Position numbers and translations under genes: made by a program
In this document: positions 1 to 8,738 of the stretch, piece after piece
Layout of the letters: the number at the start of each line of letters is the position of its first letter
How positions within the stretch are numbered: the first letter of the stretch is position 1
From: Silicimonas sp963779765
GTDB lineage: Bacteria; Pseudomonadota; Alphaproteobacteria; Rhodobacterales; Rhodobacteraceae
DNA length: 64,000 bases
Assembly: GCA_963779765.1 (NCBI GenBank)
Contig: CAVZZP010000001.1
Location: 1,087,129 to 1,151,128 of the forward strand
Direction: 5' to 3'
Notes under the pieces: model-generated
What the model was told of the DNA's origin: nothing
Database searches by the model: none
What the model saw: the letters and a program-made list of their open reading frames with translations, nothing else

Positions 1-635
1 TGGGCGTTCCTTTCGCCGTTCTCTTCGGCGTCGTCGCGACCGAGGCCGGGCTCGACGTGGCGCAGGTCCTTGGCATGTCGATCCTCGTGATCGCCGGCGC
101 GTCGCAGTTTACCGCGGTGCAACTCATGTCGGACAATGCGCCCGTCTGGACGGTGCTGGCTGCAGCCCTTGCCGTGAACCTGCGGATGGCGATGTATTCG
201 GCCAGCCTTCAGCCCCACCTCGGCGCGGCGCATTTCTGGCAGCGTGCGCTGGTCTCTTACCTCAACGTCGACGGAAGTTACGCACTGTCGATCCAGGAAT
301 ACGAGGCACGGCCCGCGATGACCCTGGGCGACAAGCTGGGCTATTTCTTCGGCACGATGGTCCTGATGACACCCTTGTGGTTCGCCGGGTCATGGGTCGG
401 CGCGGTCGCGGGACAGGCCTTGCCCGAAAGCCTCGCCATGGACTTCGCCATGCCGATCCTGTTCCTCGCGCTCGTCGGCCCGATGCTGAGGACGCTCGCG
501 CACCTGGGCGCTGCGGTCACATCCGTGTTGGCCGCGATGCTGCTGTCCTTCATGCCGCAGGGCACGGGAATCCTCCTCGCCGGCCTCGTCGCGATGGCCG
601 TCGGCGCCGAGATCGAGCGGAGGATGAAACGGTGA
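1..635 (+). CDS. azlC: AzlC-family branched-chain amino acid exporter, large subunit (5' partial)
   Basis: The gene enters from the left edge. It is open from base 3 and ends at TGA 633-635, leaving about 210 residues visible. The visible start reads GVPFAVLFG, then ATEAGLD about a dozen residues on, which matches the first membrane helix region of AzlC proteins. Several further hydrophobic helices follow, and the protein ends in a basic RRMKR tail. AzlC forms an inner-membrane exporter with the small AzlD subunit and exports branched-chain amino acids and their analogues. The next gene starts on the GTGA shared with this stop codon, the usual azlCD arrangement. Only the extreme N terminus is missing. 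Confidence 0.9.
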   Translation, partial: GVPFAVLFGVVATEAGLDVAQVLGMSILVIAGASQFTAVQLMSDNAPVWTVLAAALAVNLRMAMYSASLQPHLGAAHFWQRALVSYLNVDGSYALSIQEYEARPAMTLGDKLGYFFGTMVLMTPLWFAGSWVGAVAGQALPESLAMDFAMPILFLALVGPMLRTLAHLGAAVTSVLAAMLLSFMPQGTGILLAGLVAMAVGAEIERRMKR

Positions 636-958
636 GCTATTCCGACGCGACCGTCTGGACCATCATCGCGATCATGGGGATCGGGACCTACCTGATCCGC
701 TTCTCGTTCCTCGGGCTGATCGGCAACCGGCGGATGCCGGAATGGGTGCTGCGCCACCTCCGCTATACCCCCGTCGCCGTCCTGCCCGGCCTCGTCGCGC
801 CCCTCGTCGTCTGGCCGGACGCGACCGGAGGCTCGCCGGATCCGGCACGCATGGCGGCGGCCCTCGTGACCCTCGCGGTAGCCTGGTGGCGCTCGTCGAT
901 GCTTCAGGGCGCGATTGCGGGCGCAGCGACGCTGGGCCTTCTGCTCTGGATCAGTTGA
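632..958 (+). CDS. azlD: AzlD-family branched-chain amino acid exporter, small subunit
   Basis: This encodes a 108-residue, very hydrophobic protein with about four membrane helices. It starts at GTG 632, which overlaps the azlC stop (GTGA). A longer reading frame continues upstream, but it runs inside azlC and is not needed. The segment IGTYLIRFSFLGLIG near the N terminus and the LRYTPVAVLPGLVAP segment are typical of AzlD. It is the small partner of AzlC in the branched-chain amino acid export complex, and the overlap implies translational coupling. Its last 8 bases overlap the 3' end of the convergent lipoprotein gene. Confidence 0.88.
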   Translation: MSYSDATVWTIIAIMGIGTYLIRFSFLGLIGNRRMPEWVLRHLRYTPVAVLPGLVAPLVVWPDATGGSPDPARMAAALVTLAVAWWRSSMLQGAIAGAATLGLLLWIS

Positions 959-1572
959 AGCCGAAACCTGCGACGAGAAGGACATTGTGGTTCTTGTCGG
1001 CATCGTCGTCGGTGATCTCGCGCGTCGTGGCGCCCGGCAGAGCACCGAAGCTCTGCATCAGCGACTTCGGATAGTATCCGACACGAACGGACCCGAAGCC
1101 CTTCACCTCGTTCAGGATGCGCGAGATCGAAAGCGCGCATTGCGCCTTCGGTACGGCGCCATAGCCTTTAGCCAAGGCTGCGATCAGCCGTGCCTCGTCT
1201 GCAGTGACCGGCAGCTTCTGCTCGATCACCTTGTGCGTCTCTCGCGCGTGATAGTCGATATAGACCGCCAGCGCGCGGTCCGTCATGCCGTAAACCACGT
1301 CGTTGCGTTCGGGTGCGAAGGGCAGCTTGAAGCTTCCGGCGGGGTCGAAAAGGATCCGCTCGCCCGGCGAGGCGATAAGCAAGACCCGAGTGAACACCCG
1401 AACCATTGCGCAGGCCGACGACCGTATAAAGCGTCAGCTCCGCAGGGCCCCGATAGTCATAGGCGAACTTCCGGACTTCGGAATCGGGAGCCCAGACCGG
1501 TTCGGCGGGGCCGCCGCATCCCGCGAGCGCCGCGAGGCACATCAGGATCGCGACGAGCCTCGGCGCGATCAT
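951..1572 (-). pseudogene. putative lipoprotein of unknown function, frameshifted
   Basis: Two overlapping frames make one protein of about 206 residues. The first begins at ATG 1572 with a lipoprotein signal (MIAPRLVAILMCLAALAGCG, lipobox L-A-G-C) and continues to the NGSGVHSG region. The rest, from LLIASPGERILFDPAGSF to the end, lies in another frame. Removing one G from the run at about 1385-1387 joins them, and the span of 622 bases is one more than a multiple of three. The joined protein matches a lipoprotein commonly seen in Rhodobacteraceae, recognised from memory, with no known function. It starts 2 bases after the oxidase subunit IV stop, so the two are probably cotranscribed. The break is most likely a sequence error. 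Confidence 0.7.
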
Positions 1573-1574
1573 CG

Positions 1575-1709
1575 TCAGGAATTGAAGATCGCGAGGAAAA
1601 TAAGGATCAGGATCGACAGGATGGCGACGTTCTTCGACCAGCGCACGAAGCCCTCGAAGGTCTTCTCATGCGTGCTGATGTCCATTTCGCCGTGCTTGTG
1701 CTCAGCCAT
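1575..1709 (-). CDS. aa3-type cytochrome c oxidase subunit IV
   Basis: A 44-residue protein, too short for ordinary gene calling. It starts MAEHKHGEMDISTHEKTF and continues EGFVRWSKNV, then a single hydrophobic helix, ending in FNS. This is the signature of the small alphaproteobacterial aa3 oxidase subunit IV: a charged, His-rich N terminus, the H-E-K-T-F-x-G-F core, then one membrane helix. The subunit sits at the edge of the aa3 cytochrome c oxidase in the inner membrane and is not catalytic. The catalytic subunits are not in this window. A predicted lipoprotein gene follows 2 bases downstream. Confidence 0.88.
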   Translation of the reverse strand: MAEHKHGEMDISTHEKTFEGFVRWSKNVAILSILILIFLAIFNS

Positions 1710-1812
1710 CTTGGGCTCCCCGAAAACCGTTCCGCGCCTGACTAGCTCAGGACGCGGGCGATGTCACCACCCGAGGCTCGGCGCGCTTTGACGCAGAGCC
1801 CCGAGCGATGCC

Positions 1813-4011
1813 TCAGGCGGCCTTGGCCGCCGGTCCAAAGCGTCCATAGAAGGTCTGGCCCGATGCCGCCATGTCGCGCAGAAGCTTCGGCGCTTCGAAG
1901 CGCGGACCGTGATTGGACAGGCTCTCGCAGATCTCGACCGCGCGGCCAGCGCCGATCATGTCGAGCCACGAGAACGGCCCGCCCGACCAGGGTGCGAAGC
2001 CCCAGCCCAGGATCGCGCCGACGTCGCCCTCGCGGATATCCTCGAGCACACCCTCTTCGAGGGCACGGACCGCCTCAAGCACCTGTGCCATCATCAGGCG
2101 GTGCTGGACCGTCGACAGCTCCGGCTGCTCGTCCGCGACGGCATATCGGTCGCCAAGGCCCTGCCACAGCCCCGTCCGCTTGCCCGCCTCGTCATAGGCA
2201 TAGAACCCCGACTTCGACTTCCGCCCCAGCCGGCCCTGATCGGCCATCCAGAACAGCACCTCGTCCACGGCGGCATCGGGATAAGCGTCGCCCATCCCTG
2301 CCCGCGTCGCCTTGGCGATCTTCACGCCGAGATCGATCGAGGTCTCGTCGACAAGCTGCAACGGCCCCACCGGAAAGCCCAGAAGCCGCGCCGCGTTGTC
2401 GACCAGCGCGGGCTCGACACCCTCGCCGACCATGCGGATGCCCTCGTTGATGTAGGGAATGATGCAGCGGTTCGCGTAGAAGAAACGTGCGTCGTTGACG
2501 ACGATCGGAGTTTTCCGGATCTGGCGGACGTAATCCAGCGCCTTCGCCACCGCGCGGTCCCCGGTCTCTTTCCCCTTGATGATCTCGACCAGCATCATCC
2601 TGTCGACGGGCGAGAAGAAGTGGATGCCGATGAACTGCTCGGGCCTGACGCTGGCCTTCGCCAAATCCGAGATCGGAAGAGTCGACGTGTTGGTGGCGAA
2701 GATGCAGTCGTCACCGACGATGGCCTCGACCTTCCTGGTCATCTCGGCCTTCACGCCGGGGTCCTCGAAGACCGCCTCCACGATCAGGTCGCAACCCTTC
2801 AGAGCCTGAAGATCCGTCGTCGCTGTAATTCGGCCCAGAACCTCGGCTTTCTTCTCGTCCGTCACACGGCGACGCTGAATGCCCTTGTCGAGGATACCTT
2901 CCGAGTAGGCCTTGCCCTTGTCCGCGGCCTCCTGCGACTGGTCGACCAGCACGACCTCGATCCCGGCATTCGCACTGACATAGGCGATCCCCGCCCCCAT
3001 CATGCCCGCGCCCAGCACGCCGACCTTCGCCACCTTCTGATCCGGCACGTCCGGTCGGTTCGCGCCTTTCTCCAGCGCCTCCTTGTTGATGAAGAGAGAC
3101 CGGATCATCGCGCTCGACGTCGGGTCCAGAAGAACGCTGGTGAACCACCGCGCCTCGATCCTCAGCGCCGTGTCGAAGGGCACCATCGCGCCCTCGTAGA
3201 TCGCCGAGAGAAGCGCCTTGGCCGCCGGATAAACACCTTTGGTCTTGCCATTGATCATCGCGTTCGCGCCGACGAAGGTCATGAAGCCCTGCGGATGATA
3301 AGGCTCGCCGCCCGGCATCTTGAAGCCCTTCTGGTCCCACGGCTTCACGATGTCGGCGTCCCCCGCGCCCAGAACCCAGGCCTTCGCCTTCTCAAGAAGC
3401 TCGCCCGGTTCGACGACCTCATCGACCAACTGAGCCGACTTCGCCTTCTTCGCGTCCAGCATCTTGCCTTCCAGCAGCACCGGAGCCGCCGCCATCGCGC
3501 CCACCATGCGCGAATAACGCGTCGTCCCGCCCGCGCCGGGGAACAGGCCCACGAGGATCTCCGGCAGCCCGATCCGCCCCTTCGCTGTGTCCGCCATGAA
3601 CCTGCGGTGACAGGCCAGCGCGATCTCCGTCCCGATCCCGGCGCACAGCCCGGGGATCGCGCAGGCGATCGGCTTGCCGCCCTTGTTCGTCTTGGGATCC
3701 ATGCCCGCCCGCTCGATCTTCCGAAGGATGCGGTGTCCGTCCATGATGAAGTCGAAGATCGACTGCGCCGGATTGTCCCCGCCCTCGGCCTTGACGTTCG
3801 CCAGAACCTTCAGGTCCATGCCCCCGGCAAAGCTGTCCTTGCCGCTGGTGATGACGATGCCCTTCACCGCCTCGTCCGCCAGCGCCTTGTCCAGGAACGA
3901 CTCGACCAGCGCGAAGGCCTCGCGCGTCAGCACGTTCATCGACTTGCCGGGAACGTCCCAGGTGACGACCGCAACGCCGTCATCGTGAAGGTCATAGGTG
4001 AAATCAGCCAT
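1813..4011 (-). CDS. fadB: fatty-acid oxidation complex alpha subunit (enoyl-CoA hydratase / 3-hydroxyacyl-CoA dehydrogenase)
   Basis: A 732-residue multifunctional beta-oxidation enzyme. The N-terminal crotonase domain (about 1-200) shows the oxyanion-hole stretch FAGGMDLK near 61-68 and GLFPGAGGTTRYSR near 155-168. The central NAD-binding domain begins with GVLGAGMMGAG at 331-341. The catalytic His lies in GIHFFSPVDRMM, and two C-terminal dehydrogenase helical domains follow. It hydrates trans-2-enoyl-CoA and oxidises the 3-hydroxyacyl-CoA. It lies downstream of the thiolase gene, from which it is separated by an NTF2-like gene, so the pair forms a FadA/FadB-type complex. The length suits FadB/FadJ. 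I use fadB loosely, since the FadJ/FadI branch is equally possible. Confidence 0.92.
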   Translation of the reverse strand: MADFTYDLHDDGVAVVTWDVPGKSMNVLTREAFALVESFLDKALADEAVKGIVITSGKDSFAGGMDLKVLANVKAEGGDNPAQSIFDFIMDGHRILRKIERAGMDPKTNKGGKPIACAIPGLCAGIGTEIALACHRRFMADTAKGRIGLPEILVGLFPGAGGTTRYSRMVGAMAAAPVLLEGKMLDAKKAKSAQLVDEVVEPGELLEKAKAWVLGAGDADIVKPWDQKGFKMPGGEPYHPQGFMTFVGANAMINGKTKGVYPAAKALLSAIYEGAMVPFDTALRIEARWFTSVLLDPTSSAMIRSLFINKEALEKGANRPDVPDQKVAKVGVLGAGMMGAGIAYVSANAGIEVVLVDQSQEAADKGKAYSEGILDKGIQRRRVTDEKKAEVLGRITATTDLQALKGCDLIVEAVFEDPGVKAEMTRKVEAIVGDDCIFATNTSTLPISDLAKASVRPEQFIGIHFFSPVDRMMLVEIIKGKETGDRAVAKALDYVRQIRKTPIVVNDARFFYANRCIIPYINEGIRMVGEGVEPALVDNAARLLGFPVGPLQLVDETSIDLGVKIAKATRAGMGDAYPDAAVDEVLFWMADQGRLGRKSKSGFYAYDEAGKRTGLWQGLGDRYAVADEQPELSTVQHRLMMAQVLEAVRALEEGVLEDIREGDVGAILGWGFAPWSGGPFSWLDMIGAGRAVEICESLSNHGPRFEAPKLLRDMAASGQTFYGRFGPAAKAA

Positions 4012-4065
4012 GGCTCCGGCCTCCTGACACAGTGAATTGCTCGGGGGTCCGGTCGTCCCGGACGT

Positions 4066-4503
4066 TCAGTGGACGATCTTCTCGACGTCTTCCAGCGACA
4101 GCGGAGACGAGAGGTATTCGATCATCTCGACCTCCAGCCGGTCCGACCGCTGGAGAAGGAAATAGCGCACCACGCTGGTCGACACGGCGTTGCCCTCGGC
4201 GTCGTAACCAGAGGTCCGGCACAATACCCGCAGGCGACCGTTCGAAGGCGTCTCCCGCGATTCGATGCGGATGCCGGCCGATACGACGCGGTTCTCGGTC
4301 AGGGCCTGACGGTAGCGGGTGACCACTCGCTCGAGCTCCGCCTCGTCCCGGACGACCACGACGCCCGCCTTGGTATAGACGACAAGCGGCACCGCGAAGC
4401 AGGACTTCAAGGTCTCCAGATCCATCGCCATGAAAGCCGCATTCACTCGTGACAGGAACCTTTCGGTGTGATCCTGCGTCACTATTTTCCCCGCCCGACG
4501 CAT
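4066..4503 (-). CDS. NTF2-like (SnoaL-fold) hypothetical protein
   Basis: A 145-residue soluble protein. The pattern is an N-terminal helix (TERFLSRVNAAFMAMDLETL), then CFAVPLVVYTKAG, then alternating strands ending in VEMIEYLSSPLS. That is the helix-plus-curved-sheet layout of the NTF2/SnoaL fold. The fold covers small-molecule-binding enzymes and non-enzymatic binders, and no catalytic residues can be named here. It sits between the thiolase gene and the fadB-like gene on the same strand, which suggests co-expression with beta-oxidation. A start a few codons downstream, at the GTG coding residue 8, is also possible. Confidence 0.65.
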   Translation of the reverse strand: MRRAGKIVTQDHTERFLSRVNAAFMAMDLETLKSCFAVPLVVYTKAGVVVVRDEAELERVVTRYRQALTENRVVSAGIRIESRETPSNGRLRVLCRTSGYDAEGNAVSTSVVRYFLLQRSDRLEVEMIEYLSSPLSLEDVEKIVH

Positions 4504-4586
4504 AGACCGCGCCGATGATGGCCTGCCGCTCTCCAGGCAAGGTACAGACTAACCCTGTTACACGCATTGGCAATACAATTGCGCCG

Positions 4587-5798
4587 TCACACACGTTCAA
4601 CGATTGTCGCCGCGCCCATGCCGCTGGCCACGCACAACGTGGCAAGGCCGGTCGACAGGTCGCGACGCTCCATCTCGTCGAGAAGCGTGCCGAGGATGAT
4701 CGCACCCGACGCCCCAAGGGGATGTCCCATCGCGATGGCGCCTCCGTTCACGTTGACCTTGTCGTGCGACACGTCGAATGCCTGCATGAAGCGCAGGACC
4801 ACGGCCGAGAACGCCTCGTTGACCTCGAAAAGGTCGATGTCGCCGATCTCCATGCCGCTGTCGCGCAGGATCTTCTCGGTCGCGGGCACCGGACCCGTCA
4901 GCATGATCGTGGGATCGGTGCCGACCTTGGCCGTCGCGCGGATCCGCGCGCGGGGCTTCAGCCCATGCGCCTCGCCGAACTCCTTAGACCCGATCAGCAA
5001 CGCTGCTGCACCGTCCACGATGCCGGACGAGTTGCCGGCGTGGTGGACGTGGTCGATCGCCTCGAGATGCGGATACTTCATCAGCGCCACCGCGTCGAAG
5101 CCGGGCATCACTTCGCCCTGTTCCTTGAACGCGGGCTTCAGCGCGCCCAGCGCCTGCATGTCCGTGCCGGGCCGCATGTATTCGTCCGTCCCGAGGATCG
5201 TCAGCCCGTTCCGGTCGCGGATCGGCACGACCGTCTGCGAGAAGCGTCCGTCGGCCCAGGCGGCGGCGGCCCGCTTCTGGCTTTCGACGGCATAGAGATC
5301 GACGTCGTCGCGCGAAAAACCGTACTGCGTCGCGATGATGTCGGCCGATATGCCTTGCGGCACGAAATAGCTCTTCATCGCCACCGTGGGATCGACCGCC
5401 ACCGCCGCCCCGTCCGAGCCCATGGGCACGCGGCTCATGCACTCGACGCCGCCCGCGATATACGCCTCTCCCGCGCCGCCCTTGATCTGGTTCGCGGCAA
5501 GGTTCACAGCCTCCATCCCACTGGCGCAGAAGCGGTTGATCGAAAGACCGGGAATGCGTTCGTCCAGTTCGCTCGCAAGAACAGCCGTCCGGGCAAGACA
5601 CCCGCCCTGTTCCTTGACCTGCGTGGCGTTGCCCCAGATCACATCCTCGACCGCGTTCCCGTCGAACCCGTTGCGCGCCTTCAAGGCGTTCAGCATGTCG
5701 GCGGACAGCTTGACCGGCGTAACCTCGTTCAAGCTGCCGTCGGTGCGGCCCTTGCCGCGCGGCGAACGGATCGCGTCGTAGATATAGGCGTCGCGCAT
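4587..5798 (-). CDS. fadA: acetyl-CoA C-acyltransferase (3-ketoacyl-CoA thiolase)
   Basis: A 403-residue thiolase, the normal family length. The nucleophilic Cys is residue 91 in INRFCASGMEAVN. The C-terminal catalytic pair is His359 in MGHPLGASG and Cys389 in LCVASGMGAA. The enzyme cleaves 3-ketoacyl-CoA to acetyl-CoA and a shortened acyl-CoA, the last step of beta-oxidation. Its position just upstream of the hydratase/dehydrogenase gene indicates the beta subunit of the same complex. Upstream, with an 18-base gap, is a glutathione S-transferase-like gene on the same strand. Confidence 0.93.
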   Translation of the reverse strand: MRDAYIYDAIRSPRGKGRTDGSLNEVTPVKLSADMLNALKARNGFDGNAVEDVIWGNATQVKEQGGCLARTAVLASELDERIPGLSINRFCASGMEAVNLAANQIKGGAGEAYIAGGVECMSRVPMGSDGAAVAVDPTVAMKSYFVPQGISADIIATQYGFSRDDVDLYAVESQKRAAAAWADGRFSQTVVPIRDRNGLTILGTDEYMRPGTDMQALGALKPAFKEQGEVMPGFDAVALMKYPHLEAIDHVHHAGNSSGIVDGAAALLIGSKEFGEAHGLKPRARIRATAKVGTDPTIMLTGPVPATEKILRDSGMEIGDIDLFEVNEAFSAVVLRFMQAFDVSHDKVNVNGGAIAMGHPLGASGAIILGTLLDEMERRDLSTGLATLCVASGMGAATIVERV

Positions 5799-5815
5799 GG
5801 GGCTCGTCTCCTCGG

Positions 5816-6458
5816 TCAGCTCTGCGCCGGCGGCCAGGCCCGCGGCATCAGGTCATAGGGATGTTTCCATCCGTCGAGCGCTTCGATCCGTCCGAGCCAG
5901 GCGTCGACGGCCGGCCAGTCGGCACGGGTGAACCCGAAGGGCTCCGGGTAAAAGAGGTAGCCACAGCAGGTCAGATCCGCATTGGTGACGCTGCGTCCGG
6001 CGATCCAGTCACGCTGCGTCAGCCGTTCCTCGAGAACCTTCAGCCCGGCAAGGCCCCGGCCCTGCAGGAAACGCGATGACCTCGGCCGGGCGCTTGTCCT
6101 CGGGAAGGAAGTTCATAAGGAACCGCGCCGTGCCAAGCTGGCTTGAGAACTTGTGGTTGTCCCAGAGGATCCACCGCAGGATCTCGCGCTCCTCTTCCTT
6201 GGTTGCGCCTCCGAAAAGCCCGGTCTTGTCCGAAAGGTAGCCCTGTATCACGCCCGACTGTGTCAGGCGCACCTCGCCATCGATCAACACCGGCGCTTCG
6301 CCCATCGCGTTGACGCTCTCTCGGTACTCGGGGCTTCTCGCGGCGCCGTTGAAGAAATCGACGAAGACAGGCTCCCAGTCCAGGCCGGAGAGTTCCAGCG
6401 CCAGCGCCGCCTTGTAGCTGTGGCCGCTCTCTCCGAAGCAATGAAGCTTGATGGTCAT
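5816..6458 (-). pseudogene. glutathione S-transferase family protein, frameshifted
   Basis: The start MTIKLHCFGESGHSYKAALAL and the following VNAMGEAPVLIDG and LTQSGVIQGYL segments are a thioredoxin-fold GST N-terminal domain, with the cis-Pro in G-E-A-P-V. After EDKRPAEVIAF the frame is lost. The next frame continues LQGRGLAGLKVLEERL, then RDWIAGRSVTNADL, the GST C-terminal domain, and ends at 5816. Removing one base at about 6067 restores a protein of about 213 residues; the span of 643 bases is one over a multiple of three. It lies between the acyl-CoA dehydrogenase and thiolase genes. The substrate is unknown. The break is probably a +1 sequence error. Confidence 0.78.
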
Positions 6459-6500
6459 GTCCCGGCCTCCCCGCCGTGCGCGGGCGACGAGGTCGCCCTT

Positions 6501-6522
6501 GCGTATTTGAAAAGAAATGAAG
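6501..6522 (+). repeat. 22-bp dispersed motif, copy 1
   Basis: The core is GCGTATTT, then three variable bases, then AAGAAATGAAG. The same 22-bp pattern occurs at 6656-6677 (minus strand) and 54324-54345 (minus strand), with differences confined to the three central bases. This copy points right and converges on the second copy across the hairpin at 6614-6652. No gene start follows it on the plus strand. Confidence 0.6.
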
Positions 6523-6613
6523 TGCTGAGGTGCTTTTACCAGTCCTTAACCTTGAACCGCCATCGAGGACAGGCGGTACAGGCTGGCGAGCCGATGACCG
6601 CAAGAAGTGAAGT

Positions 6614-6652
6614 CCTGCCGCCCCGGCCAGGTTTGAGCCCAGGGGCGGCAGG
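6614..6652 (-). terminator. stem-loop terminator
   Basis: CCTGCCGCCCC at 6614-6624 pairs perfectly with GGGGCGGCAGG at 6642-6652, giving an 11-bp stem around a 17-base loop. It lies downstream of the 70-residue RHH-like gene and upstream of the GST gene. It probably ends or attenuates the acyl-CoA dehydrogenase transcript. There is no clean T-run on either side, so efficiency is uncertain. Confidence 0.5.
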
Positions 6653-6655
6653 CAT

Positions 6656-6677
6656 CTTCATTTCTTCCTAAATACGC
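6656..6677 (-). repeat. 22-bp dispersed motif, copy 2
   Basis: On the minus strand this reads GCGTATTT-AGG-AAGAAATGAAG, the same motif as at 6501 and 54324. It lies 10 bases past the stop codon of the 70-residue gene and just before the hairpin at 6614-6652. Confidence 0.6.
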
Positions 6678-6687
6678 ACGTCCGCCC

Positions 6688-6900
6688 TCACCGCTTCCGC
6701 GCGTCCAGCTCGGAATTGAAGAGCCTCAGCCGCGCGGTCAGGTTCTCGTGGTTCATCACGCTCGAGAAGTTCTCGAACAGGAACGACAGCGCCTCGCCTT
6801 CGTCCAGCCCCGCCTCCTGCGCGAATTTCTTCAGCCGACGATAGCCGTCCTCGGTCATCGCGACCGGAAAACGGCGGGTCAGGCGCAGGCGTTTCGGCAT
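6688..6900 (-). CDS. small ribbon-helix-helix-like hypothetical protein
   Basis: A 70-residue basic protein starting MPKRLRLTRRFPVAMTEDG. A short N-terminal strand (RRFPVAM) is followed by two predicted helices (EDGYRRLKKFAQEAG and EGEALSFLFENF), which matches the ribbon-helix-helix topology of CopG/Arc regulators. DNA binding is an inference from topology and charge only. It lies 35 bases downstream of the acyl-CoA dehydrogenase gene on the same strand and ahead of a stem-loop. It could be a small local regulator. No named family is recognised. Confidence 0.6.
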   Translation of the reverse strand: MPKRLRLTRRFPVAMTEDGYRRLKKFAQEAGLDEGEALSFLFENFSSVMNHENLTARLRLFNSELDARKR

Positions 6901-6935
6901 CGGCTCTCCCCAGGGCGGGGATGACCCCGCCTCGC

Positions 6936-8716
6936 TCAGAAGTTCGCCGCGTCGAGCGCCATGACAGTCTCGGCCCCGCTCGTGATCCGGGCGAGGTGCA
7001 TCGCCGTCGCCGGAAGCTGGCGCGCCATGTAATAGCGGCCCGTCGCGATCTTGGTCCGGTAAAACTCCTCGTCCCCCGCGCCCGCGTCAAGCGACTCCTG
7101 CGCCGCCTTCGCCATCTTCGCCCACATGAGGCCAAGGCAGACGTGCCCGTAGAGGTGCATGAAGTCGTAGGACCCTGAGAGCGCGTTCAGCGGGTTCTTC
7201 ACGCCTTCCTGCATGAAATACATCGCCGCCGACTGAAGGTCCTTCGATGCCGCCTTCAGCGGATCGAGGAAGCCCTCCTTAAGCGCCGAGTCGCCTTCGT
7301 TCTCTTTGATGAAATCCTTCACCATGTCGAAGAAGGCCATGATCGGCTTGCCGCCGTTCGACGGCAGCTTGCGGCCCACGAGGTCCAGCGACTGGATGCC
7401 GTTGGTGCCTTCGTAGATCATCGCGATCCGTGCATCGCGGACGAACTGCTCCAGCCCCCACTCGCGGGTGAAGCCCGACCCGCCCAGCGTCTGCTGGGCC
7501 AGCACCGTCGTCTCGAAGCCCTTGTCGGTCAGGAAGCCCTTCATCACCGGGATCAGAAGCGAGATCATCGCCTCGGCCTCGGCGTCGCCCATCCGCTGCG
7601 AGCGGTCGATCATCTCGGCGCCCCAGTAGACCAGCGCGCGGCCGCCCTCGACGATCGACTTCTGGTCCATCAGGTTCCGCCGCACGTCGGGATGGACGAT
7701 GATCGGATCGGCCGGCTTGTCGGGCGCCTGCGCGCCCGTCACGTCGCGCCCCTGAAGGCGGTCGCGGGCGAAGCCCAGCGCGTTCTGATACGCGACCTCG
7801 CCCTGGGTATAGCCCTGCAGGGCCACGGACAGCCGCGCCTCGTTCATCATGGTGAACATGGCGCGCATCCCCTTGTGCGCCTCGCCCACAAGCCAGCCGG
7901 TCGCGCCGTCATAGTTCATGACGCAGGTGGCATTCCCGTGGATGCCCATCTTTTCTTCCAGGCCGCCGCAGGTAACAGCGTTCCGGTCGCCCAGGCTCCC
8001 GTCCTCGTTGACGAGGAACTTCGGGACGACGAAGAGGCTGATGCCCTTGATGCCGTCCGGGCCGCCCGGGATCTTCGCCAGCACCAGGTGGACGATATTG
8101 TCCGCCATGTCGTGTTCGCCCGCCGAGATCCAGATCTTCTGCCCGGTGATCCGGTAGGATCCATCCTCCTGCGGCTCGGCCTTGGTGCGGATCAGGCCCA
8201 GGTCCGTCCCGCACTGCGGCTCGGTCAGGTTCATGGTGCCCGGTCCAGCGACCTTCGTAGATCGGAGGAAGATAGGTTTCCTTCTGCTGGTCCGACCCAT
8301 GCGTATAAAGCGCCGAGGCCGCCCCGTGAGACAGGCCCACGTACATCTGGAACGCCATGTTCGCGGCCGAGAACAGCTCTCCCGTCGCGGTGTTCAACAG
8401 ATGCGGCATCCCCTGCCCGCCGTACTTCGTGTCGGCGTCGAGCCCCATCCAGCCGCCCTCGGCCATCTGCGTCCAGGCGTCCTTGAAGCCCTCGGGCGTA
8501 CGGACCACGCCGTTCTCCAGCTTGCATCCCTGCCGGTCGCCGACCGCGTTCAAGCGGTTGCAGCACATTCGCCGCGATCTTCCCCGCCTCTTCCAGGACG
8601 GCCGACGTGAAGTCCCGGTCCAGCTCATCGTATCCCGGGATGTCGCTGTCCGCGATCTTCAGCACGTCATGCAGGATGAACTGCTGGTCCTTGATGGGCG
8701 GGGTAAAGCTCGGCAT
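6936..8716 (-). pseudogene. acyl-CoA dehydrogenase (DmdC-like, about 592 aa), two frameshifts
   Basis: Three frames tile one long acyl-CoA dehydrogenase. It starts at ATG 8716 (MPSFTPPIKDQQFILHDVLK) behind an AAGGGAG ribosome site. The first frame runs to AANVLQPL, the second from NAVGDRQGCKLENG to IYEGRWTG, and the third from TMNLTEPQCGTDLG to the end. Removing one base near 8550 and one near 8240 gives about 592 residues; the span of 1781 is two over a multiple of three. The length, and the catalytic region reading IAMIYEGTNGIQSLDLVGRKL with an extended C terminus, match the DmdC-like branch, which acts on methylmercaptopropionyl-CoA or other acyl-CoAs. Both breaks look like +1 sequence errors. 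A MerR gene lies 22 bases upstream. Confidence 0.85.
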
Positions 8717-8738
8717 TCAGGTCGTCTCCCTTGGGTGT

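Noticed and set aside
1909..4035. 708-residue plus-strand open frame
   Set aside because: It is exactly antisense to the fadB-like gene, whose domains and motifs are clear. High GC leaves long antisense frames open, and this one shows no family motif.
4515..5858. 447-residue plus-strand open frame
   Set aside because: It is antisense to the thiolase gene with no recognisable motif; a GC-driven shadow.
6590..6660. tRNA-like look of the 6.6 kb hairpin region (TTTGAGCCC near a GC stem)
   Set aside because: The arms do not form a cloverleaf and no acceptor or anticodon arm is present. The stem is better explained as a terminator.
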